DNA from: an uncultured Geobacter sp.
GTDB taxonomy: Bacteria > Desulfobacterota > Desulfuromonadia > Geobacterales > Geobacteraceae
Length of the DNA stretch: 41,596 bases
Assembly: GCA_903925075.1 (NCBI GenBank)
Contig: CAIYDQ010000049.1
Span: forward strand, 1-41,596
Direction of reading: 5' to 3'
Both the position numbers and the translations under genes were made by a program. Shown piece by piece: positions 15,221 to 23,711 of the stretch; within the stretch, counting starts at the first letter, position 1; the number at the start of each line of letters is the position of its first letter. Under the pieces are notes generated by a model. It was not told the origin of the DNA. It saw only the letters and a program-made list of their open reading frames with translations, and ran no database searches.

Positions 15221-17134
15221 ATGCCAAAGATAAATTCCTCCGCCGAATTGGAAGCTTTAAGGAAGGACGTCCTCTCCTCCAGGGATCCGCTCAAGCCCTG
15301 CATCGCCGTCTGCACCGGCTCGGGCTGCCTCGCCCTGGGCGCGGCCAACCTGGTCACCGCCCTGAGAGAGGAGATCGCGGAGCAGGGGGTGGAAAGCCGC
15401 ATCGACATCAGGGAAACGGGGTGCCCCGGTTTCTGCGAGCGGGGTCCGCTGATCGTCGTCTATCCCGACGAGACCTGCTACCTGAAGGTGCAGCCCTCGG
15501 ACGCCAAAGAGGTGGTGCAGAGCGTCCTGGAAAAGACGGTGATCGACCGGCTGCTCTACGTCGACCCCGCCACCGGCGAGCGGCTGGTCCACGAGATGGA
15601 CATCCCCTTTTACAAGAACCAGCAGCGGCTCTTGATCGGCAACAACATAAAGTTGGACCCGACCAGCATCGAAGACTACCTGGCGGTCGGGGGCTACGCC
15701 GCCCTGGAAAAGGTCGCCTGCCGGATGAAGCCCGAAGAGGTGGTGGCGCTGGTCAAGGAATCGGGACTGCGCGGCCGCGGGGGGGGCGGCTTTCCTTCCG
15801 GCAGCAAGTGGGAATTCACCCGCAACAGCCCCGACCCCGTGAAGTACGTGATCGTCAACGCCGACGAGGGAGACCCGGGTGCGTTCATGGACCGGGCGCT
15901 GCTCGAAGGGAGCCCGCACGCGGTGCTGGAAGGCCTGATCATCGGCGCCTACGCCATAGGCGCCCATCACGGCTATCTGTACGTGCGCCAGGAATATCCC
16001 TTGGCGGTGGAGAACATCACGCTGGCCATCAAGAAGGCCGAAGAATACGGCTTCATCGGCAAAAACATCCTGGGCTCCGGCTTCGACTTCGAGGTCGAGG
16101 TGGCTCAGGGGGCCGGCGCCTTCGTCTGCGGCGAGGAAACGGCGCTGATCCGGTCGCTGGAAGGAAAGGCGGGAGAACCGAAGCCCCGCCCTCCTTTCCC
16201 CGCGGTGCGCGGTCTCTGGGACAAGCCCACCAACATCAACAACGTGGAGACCTGGGCCAACATCCCGCTGATCATCAACAACGGGGCGGCCGCCTTCGCC
16301 TCGATCGGCACCGCCGGCAGCAAGGGGACCAAGATCTTCTCCCTGGTCGGCAAGGTGAAGAACACCGGCCTCGTGGAAGTCCCCATGGGGATCACGCTCA
16401 GGGACATCGTCTACAAGATCGGCGGCGGCATACCCGGCGACAAGAAGTTCAAGGCCGTGCAGACCGGGGGACCCGCGGGCGGCTGCATGCCCGAGTCGCT
16501 TTTGGACATGGAGGTCGATTTCGACCAGTTGACCAAGGCCGGCTCCATGATGGGTTCGGGCGGCATGATCGTTTTGGACGAAGAGACCTGCATGGTGGAC
16601 TTCGCCCGGTTTTTCCTGGCCTTTCTGGCCGACGAGTCCTGCGGCAAATGCGTCCCCTGCCGCGAGGGGATCCAGCAGATGCTGACCATCGTCACCGACA
16701 TCACGCAAGGGAAGGGGCGCGAGGGGGACCTGGATCTCTTGGCGCAACTGACCGAGGTGTCGGGGGCATCGCTTTGCGCCTTGGGCAAGGGCGCGCCCAA
16801 TCCGGTGTTGAGCACCATGAAGCACTTCCGGGACGAGTACGAGGCCCACATCGCGGGGAGGTGCCCTTCTTTTTCCTGCAAGGAGCTGATCGCCTTCTAC
16901 ATCGACCCGGACAAGTGCCAGGCGTGCACCAGTTGCGCCAGGAAATGCCCGGCGACGGCGATCGAAGGGGGCAAGAACCAGATCCACGTGGTCGACCAGG
17001 CGAAATGCACCAAGTGCGGCTCCTGCCTGGAGGCGTGCCCGCCGCGCTTCGGAGCGGTAAAGAGGATTTCCGGCGAGCCGCTGCCGCCCCCTTTGCCTAA
17101 GGACGCGCGCACAGTTGCCAGGGGGAGCAAATAG
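15221..17134 (+). CDS. bamH: Benzoyl-CoA reductase class II subunit BamH (NuoF-like, FMN and Fe-S)
   Basis: A 637-residue NuoF/HndC-type flavoprotein. Residues 1-110 are a thioredoxin-like [2Fe-2S] domain (C31-x4-C36, C68-x3-C72). The FMN/NAD(H) domain follows, with GRGGGGFPSGSKW near 184 and ADEGDPGAFMDRALLEG after it, then an SLBB domain. SCGKCVPCREG (cysteines from 474) binds the N3-type [4Fe-4S] cluster. The C-terminus is a two-cluster ferredoxin (CQACTSCARKC from 566, then CTKCGSCLEAC). This matches BamH and the hydrogenase/formate-dehydrogenase NuoF variants. The sequence predicts NAD(P)H or ferredoxin as redox partner; which one serves the Bam complex is not settled. bamI begins two bases after its stop. 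Confidence 0.93.
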   Translation: MPKINSSAELEALRKDVLSSRDPLKPCIAVCTGSGCLALGAANLVTALREEIAEQGVESRIDIRETGCPGFCERGPLIVVYPDETCYLKVQPSDAKEVVQSVLEKTVIDRLLYVDPATGERLVHEMDIPFYKNQQRLLIGNNIKLDPTSIEDYLAVGGYAALEKVACRMKPEEVVALVKESGLRGRGGGGFPSGSKWEFTRNSPDPVKYVIVNADEGDPGAFMDRALLEGSPHAVLEGLIIGAYAIGAHHGYLYVRQEYPLAVENITLAIKKAEEYGFIGKNILGSGFDFEVEVAQGAGAFVCGEETALIRSLEGKAGEPKPRPPFPAVRGLWDKPTNINNVETWANIPLIINNGAAAFASIGTAGSKGTKIFSLVGKVKNTGLVEVPMGITLRDIVYKIGGGIPGDKKFKAVQTGGPAGGCMPESLLDMEVDFDQLTKAGSMMGSGGMIVLDEETCMVDFARFFLAFLADESCGKCVPCREGIQQMLTIVTDITQGKGREGDLDLLAQLTEVSGASLCALGKGAPNPVLSTMKHFRDEYEAHIAGRCPSFSCKELIAFYIDPDKCQACTSCARKCPATAIEGGKNQIHVVDQAKCTKCGSCLEACPPRFGAVKRISGEPLPPPLPKDARTVARGSK

Positions 17135-17136
17135 CC

Positions 17137-17736
17137 ATGAGCGAGATAGTTCTGCAGATAGACGGCCAAGAAGTAACCGTGCAGGAAGGCGCGACCATCC
17201 TGGAGGCGGCCCAGAGCCTGGGGATAGAGATCCCCACCCTCTGCCACCACCACAAGTTGGAACCCTACGGCGGCTGCCGGGTCTGTTCGGTGGAGGTGGA
17301 GTCGCGCGGCAGGGCCAGCGTGGTCGCCGCCTGCCTGTACCCGGCGGAGGACGGATTGGTGGTCACCACCAAGACCGAAAAGCTCTCCCGCATCCGCAAG
17401 TCGCTGGTGGAGATGATGATGGCGCATGCGCCGGATTCCGAGCCGCTCCTGGCCTTGGCCAAAGAGTACGGAGCGGACAAGGACCGCTTCAAGAGGAACC
17501 AGTCCTTTTGCATCCATTGCGGTCTGTGCGTCAGGTACTGCTCGGAGGTCAAGAAGAAGCACGCCCTGGGATTCATCGACCGGGGAGCGAAGAAGAGGAT
17601 CTGCTTCATCCCGGAGATCGCCTCCAAGGAGTGCTGGAAGTGCAAGGAATGTTTCCCGCTTTGCCCCACTTCGGCGCTGCAGGCGTCCTTCGTGCTCACC
17701 AAGTCGCTGACCTTCGGAGGCGAGGGGGAGGAGTAG
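17137..17736 (+). CDS. bamI: Benzoyl-CoA reductase class II subunit BamI (NuoG N-terminal-like)
   Basis: A 199-residue Fe-S protein matching the N-terminal part of NuoG/HoxU. C36, C47, C50 and C66 (LCHHHKLEPYGGCRVC...ACLYPA) bind a plant-type [2Fe-2S] cluster. C125-C128-C131-C135 (CIHCGLCVRYC) and C166-C169-C172-C176 (CWKCKECFPLC) bind two [4Fe-4S] clusters. It is the last gene of the operon and would wire BamH to BamF/BamE. The molybdopterin-like C-terminal half of full NuoG is absent, as expected for BamI. A strong intrinsic terminator follows 37 bases after the stop. Confidence 0.92.
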   Translation: MSEIVLQIDGQEVTVQEGATILEAAQSLGIEIPTLCHHHKLEPYGGCRVCSVEVESRGRASVVAACLYPAEDGLVVTTKTEKLSRIRKSLVEMMMAHAPDSEPLLALAKEYGADKDRFKRNQSFCIHCGLCVRYCSEVKKKHALGFIDRGAKKRICFIPEIASKECWKCKECFPLCPTSALQASFVLTKSLTFGGEGEE

Positions 17737-17773
17737 GCGGCAGCTTGGAATCCATGATTAATCGTTAGCGTCC

Positions 17774-17803
17774 GGCCCCTGAGTTGCTTCAGGGGCCTTT
17801 TTT
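17774..17803 (+). terminator. Intrinsic terminator of the bam operon
   Basis: GGCCCCTGA and TCAGGGGCC form a perfect 9-bp stem around GTTGCT, directly followed by six T residues (17798-17803). It closes the bam operon 37 bases after the bamI stop. Confidence 0.92.
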
Positions 17804-17833
17804 ATGGTTCTCGGCCGCCGCAGCCGCCCGGCG

Positions 17834-17861
17834 TTGACAAGACCCGCCGGGACTATAGAAT
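17834..17861 (+). promoter_or_regulatory. Sigma-70-type promoter of the 56-aa protein gene
   Basis: A perfect TTGACA (17834-17839), a 16-base spacer, then TAGAAT (17856-17861, five of six matches). It lies just past the bam terminator and would start a transcript near 17868 carrying the hairpin at 17895-17925 and the small gene. Confidence 0.6.
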
Positions 17862-17894
17862 TCCTTGCTGTTAAAGCAAAGAGTTGGGCAAAGG

Positions 17895-17931
17895 ACGGCT
17901 CCGACTGTGATATAGTCGGGGCCGTTTCTTT
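17895..17931 (+). terminator. Leader hairpin with trailing U-rich run (possible attenuator)
   Basis: ACGGC-T-CCGACT pairs with AGTCGG-G-GCCGT around GTGATAT, an 11-bp stem with one internal mismatch. TTTCTTT follows. It lies between the promoter at 17834-17861 and the 56-aa gene, so it could attenuate or, if partial, regulate that gene. Confidence 0.5.
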
Positions 17932-17950
17932 GCAACGGACGGGGCACGTT

Positions 17951-18121
17951 ATGGACTCTCCACGCGGCAGCGATCCCTACGACAAATGGCTCAACACCTT
18001 GTCCTGGCCGGACAGAGTCATCGCCCGCTGCTTTCCCCGTTTCTTTCGGCGTTATGCGCCGGAAGAGATTCAGAAGCAGTGGGCGGAACATTTGGATAAA
18101 AAACGCACGTCCCGGAAATGA
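17951..18121 (+). CDS. Small protein of unknown function (56 aa)
   Basis: A 56-codon ORF from ATG 17951. It is basic and aromatic-rich (DPYDKWLNTLSWPDRVIARC, FPRFFRRYAPEEIQKQWAEH). It has no signal peptide and no clear membrane span, though the central part could form an amphipathic helix. The ribosome-binding site is weak (ACGGGGCA). I prefer this start because the upstream in-frame extension to 17804 runs through the promoter and hairpin. Its own promoter and leader hairpin argue that it is expressed. I do not recognise the family; the helical, charged pattern would suit a small regulatory or membrane-associated protein. Confidence 0.55.
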   Translation: MDSPRGSDPYDKWLNTLSWPDRVIARCFPRFFRRYAPEEIQKQWAEHLDKKRTSRK

Positions 18122-18285
18122 ATCCGGCTGCGTTGCGACTGAAAAGTGCGGGCTCGGCTCCAGGCCGAATGCGGTGAAGCAAACGACGAAGAACCCGGAT
18201 CTGACGGCAGTTTAAGGTGTACTTTATTATCGAAAATTGTTATATAGCAGGTCCTGATTGCTCAGTTTTTCCTGGAGGACGCGGC

Positions 18286-19659
18286 ATGCCACCGATTAAT
18301 ATCGCTAAATTAATCAAAAGGCGTGATTTCGCCCCGGTCCTGAATCGGCTGGTGGCAGCCTTGGGGGCCTCCGTCATCATAGAAGACCACCACGGCAAGC
18401 TGTTGCTGTCCACCGCGGACGCGGTGCGGCAGACCGGCTATCCGGTGAGCGTCGCCGGCGAAATCATCGGCTGGGTGAACGGCAACGAGCAGGCGGGGGC
18501 CATCGCGGCGCTGCTCTGCCATCAGGCGGAATCGGAGTTCGAAAAGCGGACCCTGGCCGCGGAAACGCTCAACAAATACAAAGAGATCACCCTGCTCTAC
18601 GAGATGGTCGAGCAGGTCACCTGCTGCCTGGACACCAAGGAGATCGCCCGGCTGGTGATCGAACAGGCCAAACGGGTGCTGGAGCTCTCCAGTGTCGCCG
18701 TGCTGCTGCTCGACAAGGAGAGCGGGTTGATGGAGCTTGTGGCCACGCACGGCCAGGAACTGGACGGCACCAGGAGCATCCGGCCCGGGGTGGGGATCGC
18801 CGGCAGCGTCTGGTCCTCGGGGCGGGCGGAGATCGTCAACGACGTGCCTGCCGACCCGCGCGCCGCCGGCAGCGCCAGGGTGAGCTCGCTCATGTGTGCG
18901 CCGCTCAAGGCCAAGGACCAGGTGGTGGGGGTGATCAAGCTGGGGAGCGCGCAGCCGGTGAACTACAGCGCCGACGACCTGAAGCTCTTCACCACCCTAG
19001 CCTCGCTGGCGGCGGTCGCCATCGAGAACGCCAGCCTCTACGAGCAGTTGCAGGAGGCGTTCTACACCACGGTCTACACCTTGGCCGAAACCATCGAAAA
19101 ACGGGACCCCTACACGGGGAACCACACCAAGAGGGTGATGGAGTACAGCCTGGCGATCGGCCGGACCATGGGACTCGATCAGGAGACCATGACCCGCCTG
19201 CAACTGGGCGCCGTGCTGCACGACGTCGGCAAGATCGGGGTCAGGGATGCCGTGCTGCTCAAGGAGTCGGCCCTGACCGACGAGGAGTTCGAGCAGATCA
19301 AGAGGCACGCGGTCTACGGCGAGGAGATGATCAGCGGCATCTCCCGGCTGCGGACCGCCATCCCCGGCGTCCGGCAGCACCACGAGAAATTCGACGGCAG
19401 AGGGTATCCCGACGGCCTGAGCGGGGAGCAGATAGACATCACCGCCCGCGTCATCTCCGTGGCCGATTCCTACGACGCCATGACCACCGACCGTCCCTAC
19501 CGCAAGGGGCTGACCATCGACGAGGCCTTCGCCGAGTTGAGGAAGCATGCCGGCACCCAGTTCGACGCCACGGTGGTGGACGCTTTTTTCGCCTCCGACG
19601 TGATGGAGGCCTATTTCATCGCCAATTCCAGGAAGAAGATCCTCGACACCATCGATTAA
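18286..19659 (+). CDS. GAF-HD-GYP cyclic-di-GMP phosphodiesterase
   Basis: A 457-residue cytoplasmic protein starting at ATG 18286 (CTGGAGGA nine bases upstream). The first ~95 residues form a small sensory-type region. A GAF domain spans ~110-260 (LSSVAVLLLDKESGLMEL, then LMCAPLKAKDQVVGVIKLG). The HD-GYP domain occupies ~265-457, with HDVGKIGV (H312, D313), HHEKFDGRGYPDG and SYDAMTTDRPYRKG all intact, so c-di-GMP or linear pGpG hydrolysis is expected. It lies directly upstream of a receiver, an Hpt protein and two hybrid kinases, suggesting it is the c-di-GMP output or partner of that phosphorelay. Its 3' end, including the stop, is duplicated in the gap before the receiver gene. Confidence 0.92.
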   Translation: MPPINIAKLIKRRDFAPVLNRLVAALGASVIIEDHHGKLLLSTADAVRQTGYPVSVAGEIIGWVNGNEQAGAIAALLCHQAESEFEKRTLAAETLNKYKEITLLYEMVEQVTCCLDTKEIARLVIEQAKRVLELSSVAVLLLDKESGLMELVATHGQELDGTRSIRPGVGIAGSVWSSGRAEIVNDVPADPRAAGSARVSSLMCAPLKAKDQVVGVIKLGSAQPVNYSADDLKLFTTLASLAAVAIENASLYEQLQEAFYTTVYTLAETIEKRDPYTGNHTKRVMEYSLAIGRTMGLDQETMTRLQLGAVLHDVGKIGVRDAVLLKESALTDEEFEQIKRHAVYGEEMISGISRLRTAIPGVRQHHEKFDGRGYPDGLSGEQIDITARVISVADSYDAMTTDRPYRKGLTIDEAFAELRKHAGTQFDATVVDAFFASDVMEAYFIANSRKKILDTID

Positions 19660-19698
19660 GGACGACGGACCAGATTCTCGACACCATCGACTAAGGAC
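19642..19698 (+). repeat. Duplicated 3' end of the HD-GYP gene
   Basis: CTCGACACCATCGATTAAGG (19642 onward, containing the stop TAA) recurs as CTCGACACCATCGACTAAGG from 19677, one base different, each copy followed by AC. The two 22-nt copies are 13 bases apart. The second copy ends seven bases before the start of the receiver gene, so it also supplies its AAGGAC ribosome-binding site. Confidence 0.8.
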
Positions 19699-19705
19699 CA
19701 CCACC

Positions 19706-20086
19706 ATGCCCAAGGTACTGATCGTAGACGACGAGCCGTTCATCCGGCTGCTGCTGGAACAAACCCTGGAAGAGCTGGAGGACGACGGGGTGGAACTGAT
19801 CACCGCCGACAACGGCGAGACCGCGCTGGAGATCATCAGGGCCGAGGCGCCGGAGATGGTCTTTCTGGACGTGATGATGCCCAAGATGAACGGCTTCGAC
19901 GTCTGCCAGGCGGTGAAGAACGACCTGGGGCTGTCCGAGGTGTACATCGTCCTGTTGACGGCCAAGGGGCAGGAGTTCGACAAGCAAAAGGGGATCGACG
20001 TCGGCGCCGACATCTACATGACCAAGCCCTTCAACCCCGACCAGGTGCTGGCCAAGACCCGCGAAATACTGGGTATGGCGCCGTGA
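19706..20086 (+). CDS. Single-domain response regulator (CheY-like receiver)
   Basis: A 126-residue stand-alone receiver domain. The acidic pocket is D8-D9, the phosphoacceptor is D55 (LDVMMPKMNG), with T in VLLTAK and the conserved lysine in YMTKPFNP, so it should be phosphorylated. There is no output domain. The gene overlaps the following Hpt gene by four bases (19706-20086 against 20083), so the two products probably act together in a phosphorelay. It may shuttle phosphate between the hybrid kinases and the Hpt protein, or act by binding a target protein such as the HD-GYP enzyme upstream. Confidence 0.92.
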   Translation: MPKVLIVDDEPFIRLLLEQTLEELEDDGVELITADNGETALEIIRAEAPEMVFLDVMMPKMNGFDVCQAVKNDLGLSEVYIVLLTAKGQEFDKQKGIDVGADIYMTKPFNPDQVLAKTREILGMAP

Positions 20087-20436
20087 GCGCGGAGCAACCG
20101 GTCGACCTCGACAAGGCCTTGCAGTGGCTGGAGGGAGACCGGCGCATGCTGGAGCGGATCAGGGTGATGTTCCTGAAGAACATGCCGGTTCAGGTGGCCG
20201 CCCTCGAGGAGTCGCTGCGGCTGGGGGATGCCGACGCGGCCGAAAGGATGGCGCACACCATCAAGGGTTCGGCGGCCATGATGGGGGCGGGGCGGATGAG
20301 CAGCCTGGCGGCGGAGGTCGAGCGGAGCGTCATGGAAAGCGACCTGCCCGGGGAGGCGGCGTTGCGGTTCGCGGAGTTTTTCGCCGCCTACCGGCAGGTG
20401 ATGGCGGCGCTTACGGCCTACGGAGAGCAACCATGA
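20083..20436 (+). CDS. Histidine phosphotransfer (Hpt) protein
   Basis: A 117-residue helical protein starting at GTG 20083, overlapping the receiver gene by four bases and the next kinase gene by four bases. The phosphoacceptor is H58 in RMAHTIKGSAAMMGAGRM, the Hpt signature. The flanking helices (LDKALQWLEGD before, and LAAEVERSV after) fit the four-helix bundle. Hpt proteins move phosphoryl groups between receivers, so this is the relay piece linking the receiver-kinases on either side. The family call is secure; the partner order is inferred from the operon. Confidence 0.92.
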   Translation: MSAEQPVDLDKALQWLEGDRRMLERIRVMFLKNMPVQVAALEESLRLGDADAAERMAHTIKGSAAMMGAGRMSSLAAEVERSVMESDLPGEAALRFAEFFAAYRQVMAALTAYGEQP

Positions 20437-21608
20437 ACATCCTGATAGTGGACGACGACGAGATGGTGCGCTACGTGCTGACCGAGAAGCTCGGCGAATG
20501 CGGCTTCGCCACCGTCGCCGCCGGCGATGGCTGCAAGGCGCTGCAACTCTTCGGGCAGCAGCGCTTCGACGCCGTGCTGCTCGATCTCAAGATGCCGGGC
20601 ATGGACGGCATCGAGACCTTGAGGGAGCTTTTGAAGCGCGACCCGGAGGTGCCGGTGATCATGGTCACCGCCCACGGCGACGTAGCCACCGCGGTGGAGG
20701 CGATCAAGCTCGGCGCCTACGACTTCGTGGAGAAGCCCCCCCAGATCAGCCGGATCACCCTGACGCTCAGACGGGCCATGGAAAAGGCCGCGCTGGAGCG
20801 CGAGGTCCGGGAGCTCGGCAAAAGCGTCCAGGAGAGCTCGACCCTGAAGCGGGCCAACGACAAGCTGATCGAACTGGACCGGGTCAAGACCGCCTTTCTC
20901 TCCTCCATTTCCCACGAGTTGCGCACCCCGCTCACCTCGATCATCGGCTTCGCCGACATCAACAGGAACAAGCTGGCCAAGGCGGTCCCGCGGATCGCCG
21001 ACCCCAAGGCCGCCCGCGAGATCGAGCAGGCGGCGGAGAACCTGAACATCATGATCGGGGAGGCCAGAAGGCTCGCCGAACTGGTGGACAACGTGCTGGA
21101 ATTGACCGCCATGGAGGCGGGCACGGCCAAGTGGAACTGGGCTCCGCTGCGCGTGCAGGAGGTGATCGCGGACGCGGTCGGCCAGCAGGCGAGCGCTTTT
21201 CTCCGCAAGGGGATCGAGCTGGTGACCGAGATCGCCCAGGATCTGCCGCCGGTCAGGGGCGACCGGGAGAGGCTTTGCCAGGTGCTGAAGCATCTTTTGG
21301 CCAACGCGCTCAAGTTCACCGACCACGGCCGGGTGAGCTGCAGCGCCGTGCACACCAACGACTGCGTCAAGATCGAGGTCCGCGACACCGGCTGCGGCAT
21401 CCCCGAAGCGCTGCACCGGGTGATCTTCGACAAGTTCCGGCAACTGGGCGACACCCTCACCGAGAAGCCCAAAGGGGTGGGCCTTGGGCTGCCCATCTGC
21501 CGGTTGATCGTGGAGTGCCACGGCGGCGCCTTGAGCGTCGGCAGCGAGCCGGGCAAGGGGAGCGTGTTCAGCATCAGGCTGGCCTGCGACCGGGAGACGG
21601 GCCTATGA
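20433..21608 (+). CDS. Hybrid histidine kinase with N-terminal receiver (REC-HisKA-HATPase)
   Basis: A 391-residue cytoplasmic protein starting at ATG 20433 within the stop of the Hpt gene. The N-terminal receiver (1-120) has the D7-D9 acidic pocket, phosphoacceptor D51 (LLDLKMPGMDG) and K101 in VEKPP. A coiled linker leads to the HisKA box with H161 (SISHELRTPLTSIIGF). The ATPase domain has the N box (HLLANALKFT), G1 (DTGCGIPE) and G2 (GVGLGLPIC). There are no membrane segments or signal peptide, so it receives input through its own receiver rather than a periplasmic ligand. The neighbours suggest it belongs to a multi-step relay feeding or listening to the chemosensory core downstream. Confidence 0.92.
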   Translation: MNILIVDDDEMVRYVLTEKLGECGFATVAAGDGCKALQLFGQQRFDAVLLDLKMPGMDGIETLRELLKRDPEVPVIMVTAHGDVATAVEAIKLGAYDFVEKPPQISRITLTLRRAMEKAALEREVRELGKSVQESSTLKRANDKLIELDRVKTAFLSSISHELRTPLTSIIGFADINRNKLAKAVPRIADPKAAREIEQAAENLNIMIGEARRLAELVDNVLELTAMEAGTAKWNWAPLRVQEVIADAVGQQASAFLRKGIELVTEIAQDLPPVRGDRERLCQVLKHLLANALKFTDHGRVSCSAVHTNDCVKIEVRDTGCGIPEALHRVIFDKFRQLGDTLTEKPKGVGLGLPICRLIVECHGGALSVGSEPGKGSVFSIRLACDRETGL

Positions 21609-23155
21609 GCGTCGCGGCCACCAAAATACTGATCGTGGACGACGACGTCTTCGTGCTGGAGATGCTCTCCTCGATCCTGGAATCGAGCGGCTATCTGATC
21701 GAAACCGCCGGCAACGGCCTGCAGGCCATCGAGAAATACCGGGCCGACCCGAGCATCTCGCTGATCGTCTCGGACGTGAACATGCCGGAGATGGACGGCA
21801 TCCAGCTGATCAAGGAGTTGCGCCGAAACGATCTGGACGTCCCGATCATCATGGTCACCAGCGTCGGCAGCATCTCGGTCGCGGTGGACGCCTTGAGCAG
21901 CGGCGCCATCGACTACGTGCTCAAGGACGAGGGGATCCAGGAGACCATCAATATCACGGTCAAGCGGGCCCTGGCCAAGCACCAGCTGAAGTTGCAGAAC
22001 CTGCAGCTGATCGCCGACCTGGCCGCCAAGACTGCCGAGCAGGAGGACACGCTCTCCTATCTGACCGCCATCATCAACAACATGCCGGACGGCCTGCTGG
22101 TCACCAACGCCCAGGACCGGATCACCCTCGCCAACCCGGCGCTGGGGAGGATGTTCGGGGTGACGGAACGGGAACTGATCGGCGCGGAGTGCGCCCGGGT
22201 GTTCGGCGACAACCTGGCTCCGCTGTTGGAGAAGATGAGCCACGATTCGGACGCCCCCTGCACGGCCCAAATGGAGCTGCAGCAGAAACGTACCGGCTCG
22301 GCCGTCGGCGCCGCCATCCGCAGGAAGCAGGGGGCGAACGGCAAGAAGGAGGACGTCATCGGCAACCTGGTGATCGTCAGGGACGTCACCTCCGAGAAGG
22401 AGGTCGAGCGGATGAAGGACGATTTCATCTCCACCGTCTCCCACGAACTGAGGACGCCGCTCACCTCGGTGCTCGGCTTCACCAGGATCATCAGGAAAAA
22501 GCTGGAAGAGGTGGTGTTCCCGCAGCTCGCCCGGGGGGAAGCCAAGACCGACAAGGCGGTGCAGCAGGTGAGCGACAACATCAGGATCATCATCTCCGAG
22601 GGGGAGCGCCTCACCTCGCTGATCAACGACGTGCTCGACCTCTCCAAGATGGAGGTCGGCAAGATGGAGTGGAAAAAGGCGCCGGCGACCCTGGCGGAAA
22701 TCCTGGAGCAGGCGGCCGCGGCGACCGCCGCGCTCTTCGACGCCAAGGGGCTGGCGCTGGTGCTGGAGGTCGAGCCGGGGCTGCCCCGGGTCGAGTGCGA
22801 CCGGGACCGGATCGTGCAGGTGGCGATCAACCTCCTTTCCAACGCGCTCAAGTTCACCGACCGCGGCCGGGTCACCGCCTCGGCCCGCAGAGGCCGCGCG
22901 CGGGAGGGAGCCGGCGGCCTCGAAGCGATCGTGGTCGCCGTCGCCGACACCGGCATAGGGATCGCCCGGGACAACCTGGGGGACGTTTTCGAGAAGTTCA
23001 AGCAGGTGGGGGACACGCTGACCGACCGCCCCAAGGGGACCGGGCTGGGGCTTCCCATCTGCAAGCAGATCGTCGAGCATCACGGCGGCGGCATCTGGGT
23101 GGAAAGCGCGCTGGGAGAGGGGAGCGTCTTCACCTTCACCCTGCCGCTGGGGTGA
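21605..23155 (+). CDS. Hybrid histidine kinase (REC-PAS-HisKA-HATPase)
   Basis: A 516-residue cytoplasmic kinase starting at ATG 21605, overlapping the previous gene by four bases. The receiver (1-125) has phosphoacceptor D57 (VSDVNMPEMDG); the usual KP motif is KDEG instead. A helical linker precedes a PAS domain (~150-265: INNMPDGLLVTNAQDRITLA). The HisKA box has H280 (TVSHELRTPLTSVLGF), followed by the N box (LLSNALKFT), G1 (DTGIGIA) and G2 (GTGLGLPIC). Its architecture is that of the preceding kinase plus PAS, suggesting duplication. The PAS domain would give a cytoplasmic sensing input. A CheW gene follows after 37 bases. Confidence 0.92.
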   Translation: MSVAATKILIVDDDVFVLEMLSSILESSGYLIETAGNGLQAIEKYRADPSISLIVSDVNMPEMDGIQLIKELRRNDLDVPIIMVTSVGSISVAVDALSSGAIDYVLKDEGIQETINITVKRALAKHQLKLQNLQLIADLAAKTAEQEDTLSYLTAIINNMPDGLLVTNAQDRITLANPALGRMFGVTERELIGAECARVFGDNLAPLLEKMSHDSDAPCTAQMELQQKRTGSAVGAAIRRKQGANGKKEDVIGNLVIVRDVTSEKEVERMKDDFISTVSHELRTPLTSVLGFTRIIRKKLEEVVFPQLARGEAKTDKAVQQVSDNIRIIISEGERLTSLINDVLDLSKMEVGKMEWKKAPATLAEILEQAAAATAALFDAKGLALVLEVEPGLPRVECDRDRIVQVAINLLSNALKFTDRGRVTASARRGRAREGAGGLEAIVVAVADTGIGIARDNLGDVFEKFKQVGDTLTDRPKGTGLGLPICKQIVEHHGGGIWVESALGEGSVFTFTLPLG

Positions 23156-23192
23156 ACGACGGGCCGATCCGCGATTCAAGGAGAAACGCTCC

Positions 23193-23711
23193 ATGGCGTC
23201 AAGCGAAGAACAACTGAAAAGCGAGCTGCTCCTGGAGGAGCTTAAGCGCCGGCAACGCTCCAAGGAGATCGTCGACGTGGAAGAGGAGCGGCTGAAGGTG
23301 ATCATCTTCCACTGCGGCGCCAACCGCTACGCCTTCTACGGTGGCGACGTGCGGGAGTTTCTCCCCAACTGCAAGATCTCCTGGGTCCCCGGGCTCCCCG
23401 ACTACCTTCCCGGGCTGATCAACGTGCGCGGCGACATCGAATCGGTGGTGGACATCGGCCATTTCCTGGGAGAGCCGCAGTCGGAGCCTTTCACCGGCCT
23501 GATCGCCATGGCGGTGCGCGGCGACTTCCGCTCCGGGGTGATGATCGACGCTATCCAGGACGTGGTGGATCTGCCGCTCAGCGCCATCGGCCCGCCGCTT
23601 GCCACCCTGGAAGGGGCGGCCCGCGACCTGGTGAGCGCCACCATCGTCTACGGCGGCGAAACCATCTCGCTGATCGACCTCGGCAAGGTGGCGGCGAAGA
23701 TCTCCCTATGA
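23193..23711 (+). CDS. cheW: CheW-type coupling protein
   Basis: A 172-residue CheW-domain protein with a charged ~30-residue N-terminal helix (LLLEELKRRQRSKEIVDVEE) absent from classical CheW. The core has the typical VPGLPDYLPGLINVRGDIESVVDIGHFLG segment (23385-23470 region) and the ETISLIDLGKV end. CheW proteins link receptors to CheA at the inner face of the membrane. It starts at ATG 23193 behind AAGGAG and overlaps the next, divergent CheW-like gene by four bases. It probably couples the MCP at 24184 to the CheA at 27860. Confidence 0.9.
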   Translation: MASSEEQLKSELLLEELKRRQRSKEIVDVEEERLKVIIFHCGANRYAFYGGDVREFLPNCKISWVPGLPDYLPGLINVRGDIESVVDIGHFLGEPQSEPFTGLIAMAVRGDFRSGVMIDAIQDVVDLPLSAIGPPLATLEGAARDLVSATIVYGGETISLIDLGKVAAKISL

